Source: Salvator merianae (Eukaryota > Chordata > Lepidosauria > Squamata > Teiidae). Taken from it: a stretch of 64,000 bases of DNA. Below the pieces are notes generated by a model. The model had not been told where the DNA came from. It made no database searches and saw nothing but the letters and a program-made list of their open reading frames with translations. The stretch spans positions 34,600,305 through 34,664,304 of the forward strand of contig QVOM02000073.1 in the NCBI GenBank assembly GCA_003586115.2, given 5' to 3'. Each line of letters opens with the position of its first letter. The stretch's first letter is position 1. This document shows positions 1 through 10,860 of this stretch, in pieces. The translations under genes and the position numbers were made by a program.

Positions 1-596
1 TAAATGTTTTCACACTACTAGGTCATGGGGTTAAAGACTTCCATACTACTAGGTCATAGCGGCTGGTATACTAGACCAGCAATCATACTAGGCGCCTCCT
101 TTCCACACCTTGGTGCCCTGGGCTTCCTTTAGACCGCATCAGCGTGTGGAATGGAGGTCCCTAATACACTTGCTGATCCAGTATATCAACCTGTATGAAA
201 TGGCCCTATGACTTAGTAGTTTCCCAGTCAGACATAAACTCTCACTGAGTGGCCTTGGACCAGTTTCTGCCTCTCAGCTTAGCCTAGCTAACAGGTCTGT
301 CATGAGGATAAAGTTGGGGAAAGGAAAATAGTATATGCCACCTTCAGTTCTTTAAAAGAGAGGTTAGATTAAATGCCATAAACAAAGGCCGTTTCCATAT
401 TTCAGTGTAAAGAAGTCAGAATAGGAGTCAAGAAAAAGTCCAGAATTGCCTAGGAAGATAAGAAGCGCAAACAGAAAACCTCAATCCAAGTAATTAATGA
501 CCCAGGGAACTTCTGTGGAAGTTTTCCGAGACTTAATGAGACTACATTATTTTATACTGTTGGTTTACTTTGACATGTTTGATTTTACTTTTTCAG
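1..596. other. Non-coding flank, nothing recognised
   Basis: AT-rich sequence with no open frame of note and no repeat family I can name. The last 40 bases form a long pyrimidine-rich tract ending in CAG, which is read here as the splice acceptor of the next feature. Confidence 0.4.
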
Positions 597-672
597 GTTC
601 CTGAAGCAAAGTAATAAGGAAAACGCTAAAGCAGAACAATGCAAGTGTAAGAGAACTGAAGCGGGAAATTAG
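597..672 (+). CDS. Candidate terminal exon of an upstream gene
   Basis: A strong acceptor (a T-rich run ending TTTTTCAG) is followed by a frame that opens one base in and runs 24 codons (F-L-K-Q-S-N-K-E ... E-Q-C-K-C-K-R-T-E-A-G-N) to TAG at 670-672. An AATAAA lies 21 bases after the stop. The entry phase, with one base completing a codon, is the same as in the second-half Kazal exons of gene A. The first Cys sits 14 residues after the split codon, against 13 and 12 in those exons, so this could be the divergent last exon of a neighbouring Kazal gene. The product is very rich in Lys/Glu/Asn and lacks the usual Gly before the last Cys, so an unrelated gene is equally possible. No partner exon lies between 1 and 596. 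Confidence 0.3.
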
Positions 673-692
673 CTAGTTAGAGAAATTCATGA

Positions 693-698
693 AATAAA
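693..698 (+). terminator. Poly(A) signal AATAAA
   Basis: Canonical AATAAA placed 20-25 bases after the TAG of the candidate terminal exon. It supports that exon only weakly, because this sequence is AT-rich and AATAAA is common by chance. Confidence 0.3.
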
Positions 699-2325
699 AT
701 TTCTATTGATATATGCTTTGCAACTTTTTAAAGAAAATGAATTTATATGTATTTATGAATTGATATTATTTTTGTGAATTGATATTTATATATTTATAAG
801 CTATCCAGTTTTTGAAAAATTGATATTAAAATAATATTGGTCAGAAGTTGCTGGTCTCAGGAAGTATTTATTGTAAATGCATTCCCAGCTTTCCTTGAGT
901 GGCCCTGAAAAGCAGCACCATTTTTGATTCCTAACCTTTTTCAGTGCCAATTAAAATGCAGAAGCTTGCAGTCTCTTGCAGAGTGCTCCAGTCAGTACAT
1001 TTCAAAACATAAGCTAATGCACCTGAGGGATATAACTTGTCAGAAATAGAGGGCTTAAATGTTGAGAAGTTAGCCTGCAACAAGCTGCTTTCGCCTTACA
1101 TACAATCTGTTCCACTCACATAGCAAAAAGGATGCATCTCTACAATGGAATCTACTAATCAAGGCAAATTTTTGATGCATTATTAGAATTCCCTGAGGGA
1201 CAGGACATCTCCATAGAAATGCAAAAGCACACATTATGGTTCTTGACTGGTGATTATGGTCCATCAAGCCATTACTAGTAAAATGCATCCTTCTTGAAAA
1301 TGTAGGAGTCAAAGCTATCCATGATTAGTATGTAAGTAAATCTTTTCAGTGTACATGCTAGCAGGTCCCCTCACAGGTAGTCAGTCAGGCAGATCACTTT
1401 TAACTATCCTGCATGTTTGGTAACTTTTAACTTCCTAATCATGTTTTGAGTCTTCAGACCTCACTCCATAACTTCCCTTCATTGTGTGTTTTATGGGTGC
1501 AGTTCTGATTTCTTCTCCTGTGATCAGTGATAGCTTCATCATGAATGTCAATCATATCTTGAAACCATGGTTTAGGAACTATTCAAAAGGGAGGAACCTT
1601 TTAGAATGAAGCATTTTGGAGCTGAGAAAGGTAATCAGCTGGAACCTTGCTAGTCACACCTGTAATTCTTTGGGGACAAATTATTCAGCCGAGTCACTCA
1701 TAAAAACAGTATCTTGGAAGCAAGGGAACTAAGACATCTGCCAGAATCTAACTGAGAGGCATAATTGCCATGTGGGTAGGTGATCAGGTGTAACAGGTTT
1801 GCCCTTCATATCCTAGACCACTGTATGCAGGAAAAAAATATTTACAGTGTGCCCAACAAACATGTTCTACTGTTGCCTCTAAGACTTTCCACTACTCCAG
1901 TCCTCAGCCATCATTGTGGACTGGAGCTCACAAAATAGTTGTTTGTCACAACAAAGATGCTTGAGTGGTGTAGCAGCTGCAGAGAAGAGCTCCCAGTCTT
2001 GAACACAAGGTTACACATTTCCAAACTTTGTTTGCCAAGTTGTGGACAACTAGCCCCTGCTCCTGGGGGTGGTGATGCAAATGAAAGTTGGAGTTCCACC
2101 CAATGAGAACATCTTGAAGGATCAGGATTTCAGGTTCATGGTGCTCAAGTGGTCTTCCCTTCAGAATGTGGTTGTCCTTTCCAGCATTCTCCACCATTGA
2201 GAATGGCAGGTAATCCAAGGCAAACTTCTCTACAGTGGCACAGGTAATGGAATAATCCTACCAACCACACCACAGCCTGGGGCACCTAGGGGCAGAGACT
2301 AGAGAAGTGTATGAACAGTAAAATA
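699..2325. other. Non-coding, nothing recognised
   Basis: Open frames are short and lack family motifs. I see no transposon ends and no splice-flanked conserved exon. Confidence 0.4.
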
Positions 2326-2368
2326 GTGGTTTGGTTTGGTTTGGTTTGGTTTGGTTTGGTTTGGTTTG
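2326..2368. repeat. (GGTTT)n pentanucleotide microsatellite
   Basis: About eight uninterrupted copies of TTGGT. The 250 bases that follow keep returning to related words (CAAACTGAACTGG, GGTTCAGTTC, CAGTTCAAATTCAAACCAG), on both strands, as if the array lies at one end of a decayed inverted-repeat element. Confidence 0.85.
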
Positions 2369-3020
2369 AATCAAACTGAACTGGACCTTATGCAATTTGG
2401 TACAACTTTTAATCTTTTTGAAGAAGTTCAATTGAACATCAAACTAGTTTGGACCAAAAACCCCTTTTTCTTTTTCTTCTCTCTTTTTAAAAAAGATCAT
2501 TTAAAGGACAAAACTTTGAACTGGGGAGTTTGGTTCTGTCAGACTCCCTGGTTCAGTTCGAGTTCAGACTGCTCCCACTGAATCTGGAGATGGTTCAGTT
2601 CAAATTCAAACCAGCTGAAAACTCCCAGTTTGAATTGGTTGCTACATCTCTCGTAGGGGCAGATGCCTTGCTGTTACTCAAAAGCTTAGCAATGGCAGCA
2701 GAAGAAAGACCTTTTAATGATGCCATTGTAGATAACTTCAGTATTCCTGGAATCAAAAGACACTGAGATCTGCATCATTGCTGACCTGTGTCCCACTGTG
2801 ATTGCAAACAGCATGAGATGGGTCACAACATTAGAACTCAAAGTACTCACACACCACACTGTTGAATTTGGGCTACCTTGGCCCCACTTCCATTCTTTCT
2901 CAGGAGGCTAAAATCTATCTGGCTGCCTGGCACCATCCATGGCAATAATCCTCCCCCTTCTCTCTCTTTTTCTCTGTCTGTCTGTCTGTCTGCCTGATAG
3001 TCTAGTCCTGGCTCTTCCAT

Positions 3021-3652
3021 GGGCCTGTTCGAACTATAGCGGTGGAACGTTCTTGTCCGCTCACTAGAACGGAGCGTTCGCACTGCCGCGGGCACAAGCC
3101 TCACCCGATCCGAACCACTTCGTACCCGATTCGAACCTGATGTTGGATAAGGCAAGACAAGTAAAAGCTTGTCTTCATCCCGACCTGTGCAATGGAGCGA
3201 AGATCGGGCATGGTGTTTTCGCACTGTTTGCAACGGCGTCGGGCGTGACTGGCGCGGCTACGCATGCGGGGTGTGAAGTTTTCACATCCGGGTGCGAAGG
3301 GTTACACATCCGGGTGCGATGTTTTCGTACCCAGGGTGTGCAGGTTTCGTACCCTGGTACGATGCTTCGTACCCGGGATAGCCCTTTGGACTTGGCAGCT
3401 GAGCTGCCGTTACGGAGCCGGCTTCATAACGAGCCCCTGGTTACGAAGTGGGTACGAAGGTGCGAAGTGGGCACGACATGGGTGCGGAGTGCGGGAGCAA
3501 ACTAGCGATGCCATTCGCACTGTTCCCGCTCCTGGTCGGCTTCGGGTCCGTTCCTCTGGCTGGGAGTGCGAATGGCACCGAGCGTTCCCCAACCTCTCCG
3601 GTTCGAAGCCAACTACTGGGAACGGTCTACCGGGCTCAGTGTGAAAAGGCCC
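3021..3652. mobile_element. GC-rich DNA element with GGGCC terminal inverted repeats
   Basis: Starts GGGCCTGTTCGAACT and ends AGTGTGAAAAGGCCC, whose complement is GGGCCTTTTCACACT, so 12 of 15 terminal bases match as an inverted repeat. The interior is CpG-rich and made of near-repeats of TTCGTACCC, GGGTGCGA and CACATCCGGG, unlike the AT-rich flanks. The flanking trinucleotides (CAT/AAC) do not give a convincing target duplication. No transposase is encoded. The same ends recur at four other places in the window. Confidence 0.6.
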
Positions 3653-3919
3653 AACGTGCTCTCGCAGGAAACCCGGATGGTAGGGGGTAGTGCCTTTAAA
3701 AAGGTGTAAGAGGATTTATGTATGCTGTGTGTGCCACTCACAGAGCTACAGTACTGTGCAAAGGTTTTAGGCAGGTGTGGAAAAAATGCTGCATAGGAAA
3801 AAGGCTTTCAAAAGTAGACATGTTAATAGTTTGTTTTTATCAAGTAACCAAATGCAAAGTAAATGAATAAAAAAAGAAAGCTAAATCAAATCAATATTTG
3901 GTGTGACCACCATTTGCCT

Positions 3920-4885
3920 TCAAACAGCATGAATTCTTCTAGGTACACTAACACACAGTCTTTGAAGGAATGTGGCAGGCAGGTTGTTCCAAACATCTTG
4001 GAGAACTAAACACAGATCTTCTGTGAATGTAGGTTTGCTCAAATCCATCTGTCTCTTCATGTAATCCCAGACAGACACGATGATGTTGAGATCAGGGCTC
4101 GGTGGGAGCCATATCATCACTTCCAGGACTCCTTGTTCTTTACGCTGAACACATTAAGAACTGGTGGTATTGCATGATGGATAAGTATCTGTCTGTATTT
4201 CTCAGCAATAAGGACATCATTAATCCTGACCAAATCCCCAACTCCATTTGCTGAAATGCAGCCCCAAACCTGCAAGGAACCTCTGCCATGCTTGATTGTT
4301 GCTTGCAGGCACTCATTATTGGACCATTCTCCAGCCCTTCAGTGAACAACCTGCCTTCTGTTACAGCCAAATATTTCAAGTTTTGACTCATCAGTCCAGA
4401 GCACCTGCTGCTATTTTTGTGCACCCCAGTTCCTATGTTTTCATGCACAGTTGAGTTGCTTGGCCTTGTTTCCATGTCAAAGGTATGGCTTTTTGGCTGC
4501 AATTCTTCCATAACAACCACTTCTGGATGGACATCTCCAAACAGTAGATGGGTCTACCTGGGTGCCACTGGTTTCTGCCAGTTCTGAGCTGATGGCACTG
4601 CTAGACATTTTCCAATTTCAAAGGGAAGTAATCATAATCTATCCTTCATCTGCTCCACTAAGTTTCCTTGGCCGACTATTGCGTCTAGGGTCCTCAACGT
4701 TGCCTGTTTCTTTGTACTTCTTCAAAAGAGCTTGAACAGCACATCCAGAAACCCCAGCCTGCTTTGAAAGCTTTGCCTGGTGGGGGACCTCTCTGATGCA
4801 GTATAACTACCTTGTGTCTTGTTGCTGTGCTCAGCCTTGCTATGGTATATGCCCTGTGACATGAAACTATCTTCCACAACCTCAC
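3920..4885 (-). pseudogene. Degenerate Tc1 transposase
   Basis: Read right to left on the minus strand. A segment near 4140-4520 resembles the Tc1 catalytic core but in the wrong frame (compare W-S-N-N-E-F and V-W-G-C-I-S-E-N-G in the other copy). A C-terminal segment at 3920-4120 carries the typical I-W-L-P-P-S-P-D-L-N and W-D-Y-M-K-R words. Frameshifts and stops break the frame in several places, and the conserved glutamate region (S-P-D-L-N-x-I-E) is altered to N-I-I-V-S-V-W. It cannot encode an active enzyme. Confidence 0.8.
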
Positions 4886-5116
4886 CTTTGTAGCAGAGTT
4901 TGGCTGATCCTCAGCCAGTTTTAAGCCTCCTACACAGCTGTTTCTGTTTCAGTTCATAACTATGTTTCATCCCACATATAATAATGATGATCACTATCAC
5001 CTGTTTGGTACAATTGGTTAATCATACACCTGACTATAATCCTACAAAATCCCTGACTTTGTGCAAGTGCACCTAGAAGAATTGATGCTGTTTTGAAGGG
5101 AAAAGATCATCACACC

Positions 5117-5791
5117 CAGAGGCGTAGCGAGGGGGGGCAGGGGGGCGCTTTGCCCCAGGCGGCGCATTGTCCGAGGCAGGCGGCCCACGGAGCCAGGGCC
5201 CCGCCCACTGGTGCCCTCGCTCGTCACCCCGGGCAGCTGCGCTCGTCGCCCCGGGCGGCCCGCCAGCATGTGTGTGGGTGGAGCCAGCGAGCGCGCATGC
5301 GTGTGGGCAGGGCTATCGAGGCCCGCGCCGGGCGGGCTGGGGCGAGGAGCGCAGCCCCCGCCGGGCGGGCCGGGGCGAGGAGCGCGGCCCCCGCCGGGCG
5401 GGCCGGGGCGAGGAGCGCGGCCCCCGCCGGGCGGGCCGGGGCGAGGAGCGCGGGCCCCGCCGGGCGGGCCGGGGCGAGGAGCGCGGCCCCCGCCGTTGGG
5501 CCGGGGCGACGAGCGCGGCCCCCGCCGTTGGGCCGGGGCGACGAGCGCGGCCCCCGCCGTTGGGCCGGGGCGAGGAGCGCGGCCCCCGCCGGGCGGGCCG
5601 GGGTGAGGAGCGCGGGCCCCGCCGGGCGGGCTGGGGCGACGAGCAAGGCTGCTGGCGGGCGGGGCGACGAGTGGGACATGTGCGCTCGCTGGCCCCGCCA
5701 GCACGCATGCGCGCTCGCTGGCCCCGCCCCTAGCCCCAGGCGTCAAAGCTGCTAGTAGCCCCAGGCGTCAAAGCTGCTAGCTACGCCAGTG
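5117..5791. mobile_element. Non-autonomous hAT-type element nested in Tc1
   Basis: Starts CAGAGGCGTAGC and ends GCTACGCCAGTG (complement CACTGGCGTAGC). It is flanked on both sides by the same 8 bases ATCACACC (5109-5116 and 5792-5799). An 8-bp target duplication with CAG-type ends is the hallmark of the hAT superfamily. There is no transposase gene. The right end carries a direct 25-bp duplication (TAGCCCCAGGCGTCAAAGC...) just before the terminal repeat. The same family, with the GCCCCAGGCGGC-type subterminal words, recurs at 24672-24965. It inserted into the Tc1 copy and so is younger than it. Confidence 0.9.
5334..5650. repeat. 33-bp GC-rich minisatellite inside the hAT element
   Basis: About nine copies of a 33-bp unit built around GGGCCGGGGCGAGGAGCGCG followed by GCCCCCGCC, in two alternating versions (GGGCGGG and GTTGGG). 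The unit is a multiple of three and lacks stops on either strand. That makes long open frames of Arg/Gly/Ala/Pro in at least five frames; these are by-products of the repeat and not genes. Confidence 0.9.
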
Positions 5792-5936
5792 ATCACACCA
5801 AATACTGATTTGATTTAAATTTCTCTTTTGTTTACTTTGCATTGATAAAAATAAATTTAACACTTCTATTTTTGAATGCATTCTTCCTTTGCAGCATTTT
5901 TTCCATACCTGCCTAAAACGTTTGCGCAGTACTGTA

Positions 5937-8039
5937 TGTAGCATGGTAGATCATATATAGAAGCCAAAAATTTTTACAGAAATGACTAGAAAATAAATCA
6001 AGGTTCCTGGGGAGGTGAATAAAGGGGATTGCAACAACATTAGGGATGCCAGAAGTAGGCATGTGTGACAGTTCTATTTATCTTGCTCCCCACCCTAACC
6101 ACTTTGTGGAGAAACTTGGGAAACAGTGGCTTGGCAAGACATAAGGGTAGATCATACCAAGCCCTCTTTCTCCTCTATGCAACATGCAACAACAACAAAA
6201 GACAGAGCAGTTTGGGTCAAGGCTACTGGTCCACCATCCATGTTTAATCAGAAAGGAAGGAAGAGAAACGTAGCTAGTGGACTGACCCACTCCCAATTCA
6301 AATCTCCTGTCCTATAGCCTAAATATCCACTTTAACTCAACTAGGTCCTATTTTTAAAAGTCCAACCTGTACTGCAGCTAACCTGAAGAAAAGTATAGGT
6401 CTCACCATTTTTTGTTTTCATCTTCTTTCTGTTTATTGCAGAAACTAGATCTGACAATAAGATGAATGAAACAAGGGCTGCATCACCATAGGCAGCTTTG
6501 AGCTTCCACCAGGAGATTCAGGAGCTGGGCATCCAAACATCTGGACCCTTCTGGCTGGTGCATTTTTACACACTCAACACCAGCCAACTTCTGAGCTGCC
6601 CCAACTGCCCCAGGAGTCAACTGATCAGCCAGAATGGATGACAAAGTTTTTGTCAGGCCTGAAGTATCCATCTGCACCCCATGTGGAACATTCTTTCAGC
6701 TTGCCCAAGTGGACAATTTTACACCAGGTTGAAAATGGCTGATTTCCAGAGACATTTTTAGTTCAGTATATAAGCAACCTAGTCAGAAACCTCACAGCTA
6801 CACAACTTTCATTCAAAGTTGCAAAGTGCTTGTTCATCACTCCTCTAGCTCCAGATGTAATTCACATGCTTTGCATAAGTCACTTCATCTTCAGAGTCAA
6901 TCCACCCCCATCGGCATGCAGCTAGGGTTAGACCAAGCGAGGGAACAAAATGTAGCAAACAGCTTGTGAGCTGGGAGTGACAAACGTGGCAGAAAAGATA
7001 CAAAGAACTTTTCATACTCAACAAAAACTGATCCAGACAGCCAAAAGTTAGTTCACAATTCACACTGATCACTGGTCATGCTTCAGGGACAAAAAGTAAT
7101 GAAAATACTAAGACCCTTTCGACACTCACCAGTAATCAGGAACAAGAGCCCATAAAATTATCTTTGGGGACTCATCCCCCACATGTACACTCTATTTATA
7201 TTAGACAAAACAGGTAGACTTGACTACATATGTCTACTGGCAGACCAAAGTGGACCCTGGTACAGAACATAGAAGATGCAGAAGGCTTGCAGAAGGCATC
7301 CCTCCCATGTTTGTGACTGAGGGATGCATTTTGGTGGTGTGCCATAGTGTGCCACTGAAATGCATCCCCCAGAGCTCTGAGTTTAGGAACTTTTGCTCTT
7401 AGCCCTTGGAGCTCGACCTTGAAGCCCATTCTTGCTTCAAGGCTGGGGCGGGGCCTGGTCTGGTCTGGTCTGGACCAGTGCTGTCGTGCAGATGGTGCTG
7501 CTCCAGACTACACTTTTCTGTGGCTGGAACCAGCAGGCCTGCTGTTCCAGACCCCTGACCATGGAGAAGTAAGTGAAAAAAAGCCTTAAATAAAAGAGAA
7601 GCAGTGCTAGACCAGTTAATGCACAGGTTATGGCTGAAAAAAGAAAAAGAACCAAGATGAAATATAAACAGAAGAAAGAAAGAGAAAGAGGCAAGCCATC
7701 CAATGAAAGGCAAAGCAATAGAATAAAATGCACACTCCAGCCAGAAACAGATTTTCTTAGCAACCAATCCTGCTGACTGAAAAGCACAGTTCCTTCTCCT
7801 TCTCCTTCTCCTTCTCCTTCTCCTTCTCCTTCTCCTTCTCCTTCTCCTTCTCCTTCTCCTTCTCCACTGAATCCTCTCGGAGTCACTTAGCAGAGCTGTT
7901 TGTGTAGTGGATGAGTTTTTAGTTATTGGAGCATGGAGATGCAAACACGTTACTTGGATGAGTCTACCCAACCACTCGTATCCTTGTCCCTTGCCCATGA
8001 TTGCTAATTAGGTCTAGCAGGGAAGGACTATCAGTCTGG
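5937..8039. other. Non-coding, one microsatellite, no gene seen
   Basis: Contains the hexanucleotide array listed separately and a short run of GGTCT units near 7455-7475. No splice-flanked conserved exon or transposon end was recognised. Confidence 0.4.
7791..7865. repeat. (TTCTCC)n hexanucleotide microsatellite
   Basis: Twelve or so perfect TTCTCC units, strictly pyrimidine on the + strand. The complementary strand reads as a poly-Arg or Gly-Glu run, which explains the long open frames across it. Confidence 0.95.
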
Positions 8040-9250
8040 TCTCAAAAGTTATAAATGCCTCACTAAGAGAGGGAGTGGTCCCATCTCTTGAACAGGCCAT
8101 AGTTTGGTCACTTCTAAAGAAATGTAACCTAGACCCAAAAGATATCAGTAATTACAGTCGGGTTTCAGACTGGGGTTTGGGAATGAAACTGCCTTGGCTG
8201 CAGTGTGAGATGACCTTTGTTGAGAGAGCGACAGGGGAAGTGCTACCCTGTTGCTTCTCTTAAACTTCTCAGTGACTTTTGACACCGCTGATCATGGCAT
8301 TCTTCTGGAAAGGCTTTCAGGATTACAGATTGCTTGGCAGTGTCTCCACTCCTACCTGGATGGTTAATTCCAAAAAGTGGTACTGAAGGAATATTGCTCA
8401 GTCATTTGGCAAATATGTTCTGAGGTTCCACAGGGTTCTATTCCTTCCCCCATGCTGTTTCATATCTATATGAAACTGCTGGGAGAAGTTATGCAGAGAT
8501 TTGGCTTGTGATGCCATCAATATGCTGATGACACCCAGTTTTACTTCTCTTTTTCCTCAGACACTGGCAAACCCATAGATGTTTTAAATCAATGCCTGGG
8601 TGTGACAATGAACTGAATAAGGCTGAGCAAGCTCAAACTTAATCCAGTCAAGTAAATAATATTGCAAGTGCGTGATGTTCAGCCTGTCCTCTCCCCCTGA
8701 GAGATCTGGTGATAATTTGAGGGTGCTCACTGATCCAGCTTTGTCGCCAGAAGCCCAAGAGCTTTCTATGGCCTTCAGTGCCTTCTATTAGTTGCAGCTG
8801 ATAACACCGGCTGCATCTTTTCCTGGATAAAGACAGTCTGGCCACAGTTACTCATACTCTGGTAACCTCCTGTTTAGATTACTGCAATGCTTTGTTTAGA
8901 TTACTGCAATGTGTTGTAAAAATGGTTCAGAAACTCTATCTGAACCAGAATAGTGCTGAAAGTCTCCTAAAAGGGACGTGACTTTTATAATACATCACAC
9001 CAGTCCTTTGTCAATTGCATTGGCTCCCAGTCCATTTCCAGGCCTACACACACCTTGTAAAGTTCTGGTTGGTTGTTCTGATTTTAATTGATTTATTTTA
9101 TTTTTAGAGTATGTTTTCAATGACATTGTTTTATATATTGTTGTTTGATATATATGGGGATGGTTGTATAATTCTAAAGTATTTTTGTTGTGAGCTTCCA
9201 AGAGAACCTGTGGCTATTGGACAATTATAGAAATTAGTAAATAAAAATAA
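8040..9250 (+). mobile_element. L2/CR1-type LINE fragment, reverse transcriptase remains
   Basis: Translating with frame changes gives the order of a LINE reverse transcriptase: V-P-Q-G-S near 8425, then H-Q-Y-A-D-D-T-Q-F-Y-F-S-F near 8517-8550 with the catalytic Y-A-D-D intact. This is followed by L-N-Q-C-L and S-K-L-K-L-N, and a C-terminal stretch with L-H-W-L-P near 9020. Several stops and frameshifts interrupt it. The same words recur at 55960-57745 (+) and 48600-50230 (-), so all three belong to one family. The fragment ends in an AT-rich tail near 9250. Confidence 0.8.
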
Positions 9251-9412
9251 GTTTTAAAAAATCAAGTCATCCAATCAATAATTGCGGGGGAATTGAATGT
9301 ATGCAAAGCAGTCCTACTCCTATGATAGTATTGCTCTCTCTCCTTTGAGATATACAGATGAGATTTTATGTTGGCTTTCCTGAAGGGGGTTTCATTCATT
9401 CATTTACTTATA

Positions 9413-9811
9413 TTCTGCTTACAACTTCAAAACAACTTGAATTGGCTAACAAGGGCCGTGTCCAGACAGGAGCGAAAATGTGGGATTATTTTGGGGCTAT
9501 GTTGAGATTGCCAAACTTATCTGTGGCAATCCCAACTTAGCCACATAATATAGGGTGAAATCCTACGGTATCCCTATTCTGGAAAAATCCAACTTTCACC
9601 ATGGATTTCCCCCAAATAGCAATATTGCCTACCTGTCTGGAAGCTTGTTGTGGGATCCTTCTTGAAGAAAATGGTCCCTTTGTATGTTCAGGAATGAAAC
9701 CAGGGCAAAAAAAAAGGCCAGTGTGCATGTGCAAAATAATCCCACGTTTTAGCTCCTGTCTTGGCCACAGCCCTTGTTAGCCAGTTCAAGTTGTTTTGAA
9801 GTAAGCAGAAT
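9413..9811. mobile_element. Foldback (MITE-like) element, about 80-bp inverted arms
   Basis: The left arm 9413-9493 (TTCTGCTTACAACTTCAAAA ... GTGTCCAGACAGGAGCGAAA) is the near-perfect complement of 9725-9811 (CAAAATAATCCCACGTTTTA ... GTTGTTTTGAAGTAAGCAGA). The arms enclose about 230 bases without coding capacity. The fold would form a long hairpin. It resembles a non-autonomous DNA transposon; I could not settle the target duplication. Confidence 0.8.
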
Positions 9812-10109
9812 ACAAGTGAAGTTTTTCTCTCTTTCCCAAATACTAGAACCAGAGGCCACGCAATGAAGCTGAATCCTGGAAGAATCAGGACTCGGAAGTG
9901 CTGAATGCCGGTAGAGGCAGGGGACAATAAGAGCCCTTCTCCCACAGTCCCAGCTCTCTCCAAAGCTTTACATCGTCATGAGTTAGGAGTCACATCCAAG
10001 AAGTGAGGGAACTCCTTTTGAGTGGTGTAGTCTGGTGGCCATTTTAGCACCCTTTGTGGCCAGGGCTGCAGCACATGTCAGTACACATTTAGCACATCCC
10101 TAATCAGGA

Positions 10110-10370
10110 CAGGATTGTTGGGGTTTTTTTACACAACACATAATTAAACTTTGGAATTTGCTACCACAGTATATGCTGTCCATCACCCTAGATGGCTTCA
10201 AAAGGGTTTGGGTCAATTCATGGAATTCAGGACTATTAATGACTCATGTGAGATTGTGTGCTACTGGTGGGCTTCCCTGTGCAGCTGGTTGGCCACTATA
10301 AGAACAGATTGCTGGACTAGAGGGGCCATAGGTCCGATCCAGTATGGCATTTCTTATGTTCTTATGGTCC
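10110..10370 (+). mobile_element. LINE 3'-end fragment (reptile L2/CR1-type tail)
   Basis: Shows the stereotyped 3' region seen many times in reptile genomes: TGGAATTTGCTACCACAG, GATGGCTTCAAAAGG, TTGGCCACTATAAGAACAGA, TTGCTGGACTAGAGGGGCCA, GATCCAGTATGGC and the terminal TTCTTATGTTCTTATG. Two other copies are at 44475-44585 and, inverted, at 50290-50545. Confidence 0.75.
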
Positions 10371-10584
10371 CACTCTAGACACTACACCATGCTGCACCGT
10401 GCTGGCTGTCATGCCAATACAAACACAGAATTCCTCAACAGGACTTTTTTCAACATTGTGATGAGAATCAGAATAACCATAATTTTGCTCCACTTGGTTC
10501 ACAGTCTAATTTAATCTGTATTATTGCTGCAAGGCTACAATAACACTTTAACATCTTCTAGAAAGAGCAGTACTGCCTACAAAC

Positions 10585-10860
10585 AATAGAACCATAGAAT
10601 CATAGAGTTGGAAGGGACCTCCAGGGTCATTGAGTCCAACCCCTGCTCAATACAGGATTCACTAAACCATCCCAGACAGATGTTTGTCCAGTATCTCCTT
10701 GAAGACCTTCAACAATGGAGAACTCACCACCTTCTCTGGCAACCTATTTCATTGTCTGATCACTCTTACTGTCAGAAAGTTTTTTCTAATATTTACTCTG
10801 TATCTACTCCCTTGAAGTTTCATCCCGTTGTTTCTAGTCTTTCCTTCCTATGAAAGTGAG
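10585..10860 (-). mobile_element. CR1-type LINE 3' fragment, inverted
   Basis: Reads ACCATAGAATCATAGAGTTG, GAAGGGACCTCCAGGGTCAT, GAGTCCAACCCCTGCTCAAT from its left end. This is the complement of the conserved CR1 3' region that ends in short ATTCTATGAT units, so the element is on the minus strand and 5'-truncated at the right. Confidence 0.85.

Larger units (their letters stand above)
3749..5934 (-). mobile_element. Tc1/mariner-type DNA transposon, interrupted
   Basis: The ends are inverted repeats: CAGTACTGTGCAAAGGTTTT on the left and, on the opposite strand, CAGTACTGCGCAAACGTTTT on the right. Both are flanked by TA (3747-3748 and 5935-5936), the target site of this superfamily. Subtracting the nested hAT insertion leaves about 1.5 kb, the usual size of a Tc1 element. 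The transposase remains are read on the minus strand. A second, partial copy of the same family is at 16217-16980. Confidence 0.9.

Noticed and set aside
2530..2766. 78-codon + strand frame
   Set aside because: It starts in the repetitive GGTTCAGTTC region, has no domain, and no splice sites or poly(A) signal frame it.
5334..5650. Regular 33-bp spacing suggestive of a CRISPR-like array
   Set aside because: The whole unit repeats without unique spacers; it is a minisatellite in a eukaryotic transposon.
5042..5755. Open frames of 130-234 codons on both strands
   Set aside because: They all cross the 33-bp GC-rich minisatellite inside a transposon. Products are low-complexity Arg/Gly/Ala/Pro in five frames at once, with no splice sites or domains.
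7399..7998. 199-codon and 149-codon minus-strand frames with poly-Arg or Gly-Glu runs
   Set aside because: They are kept open by the (TTCTCC)n array; outside it the sequence has no domain and no conserved start.
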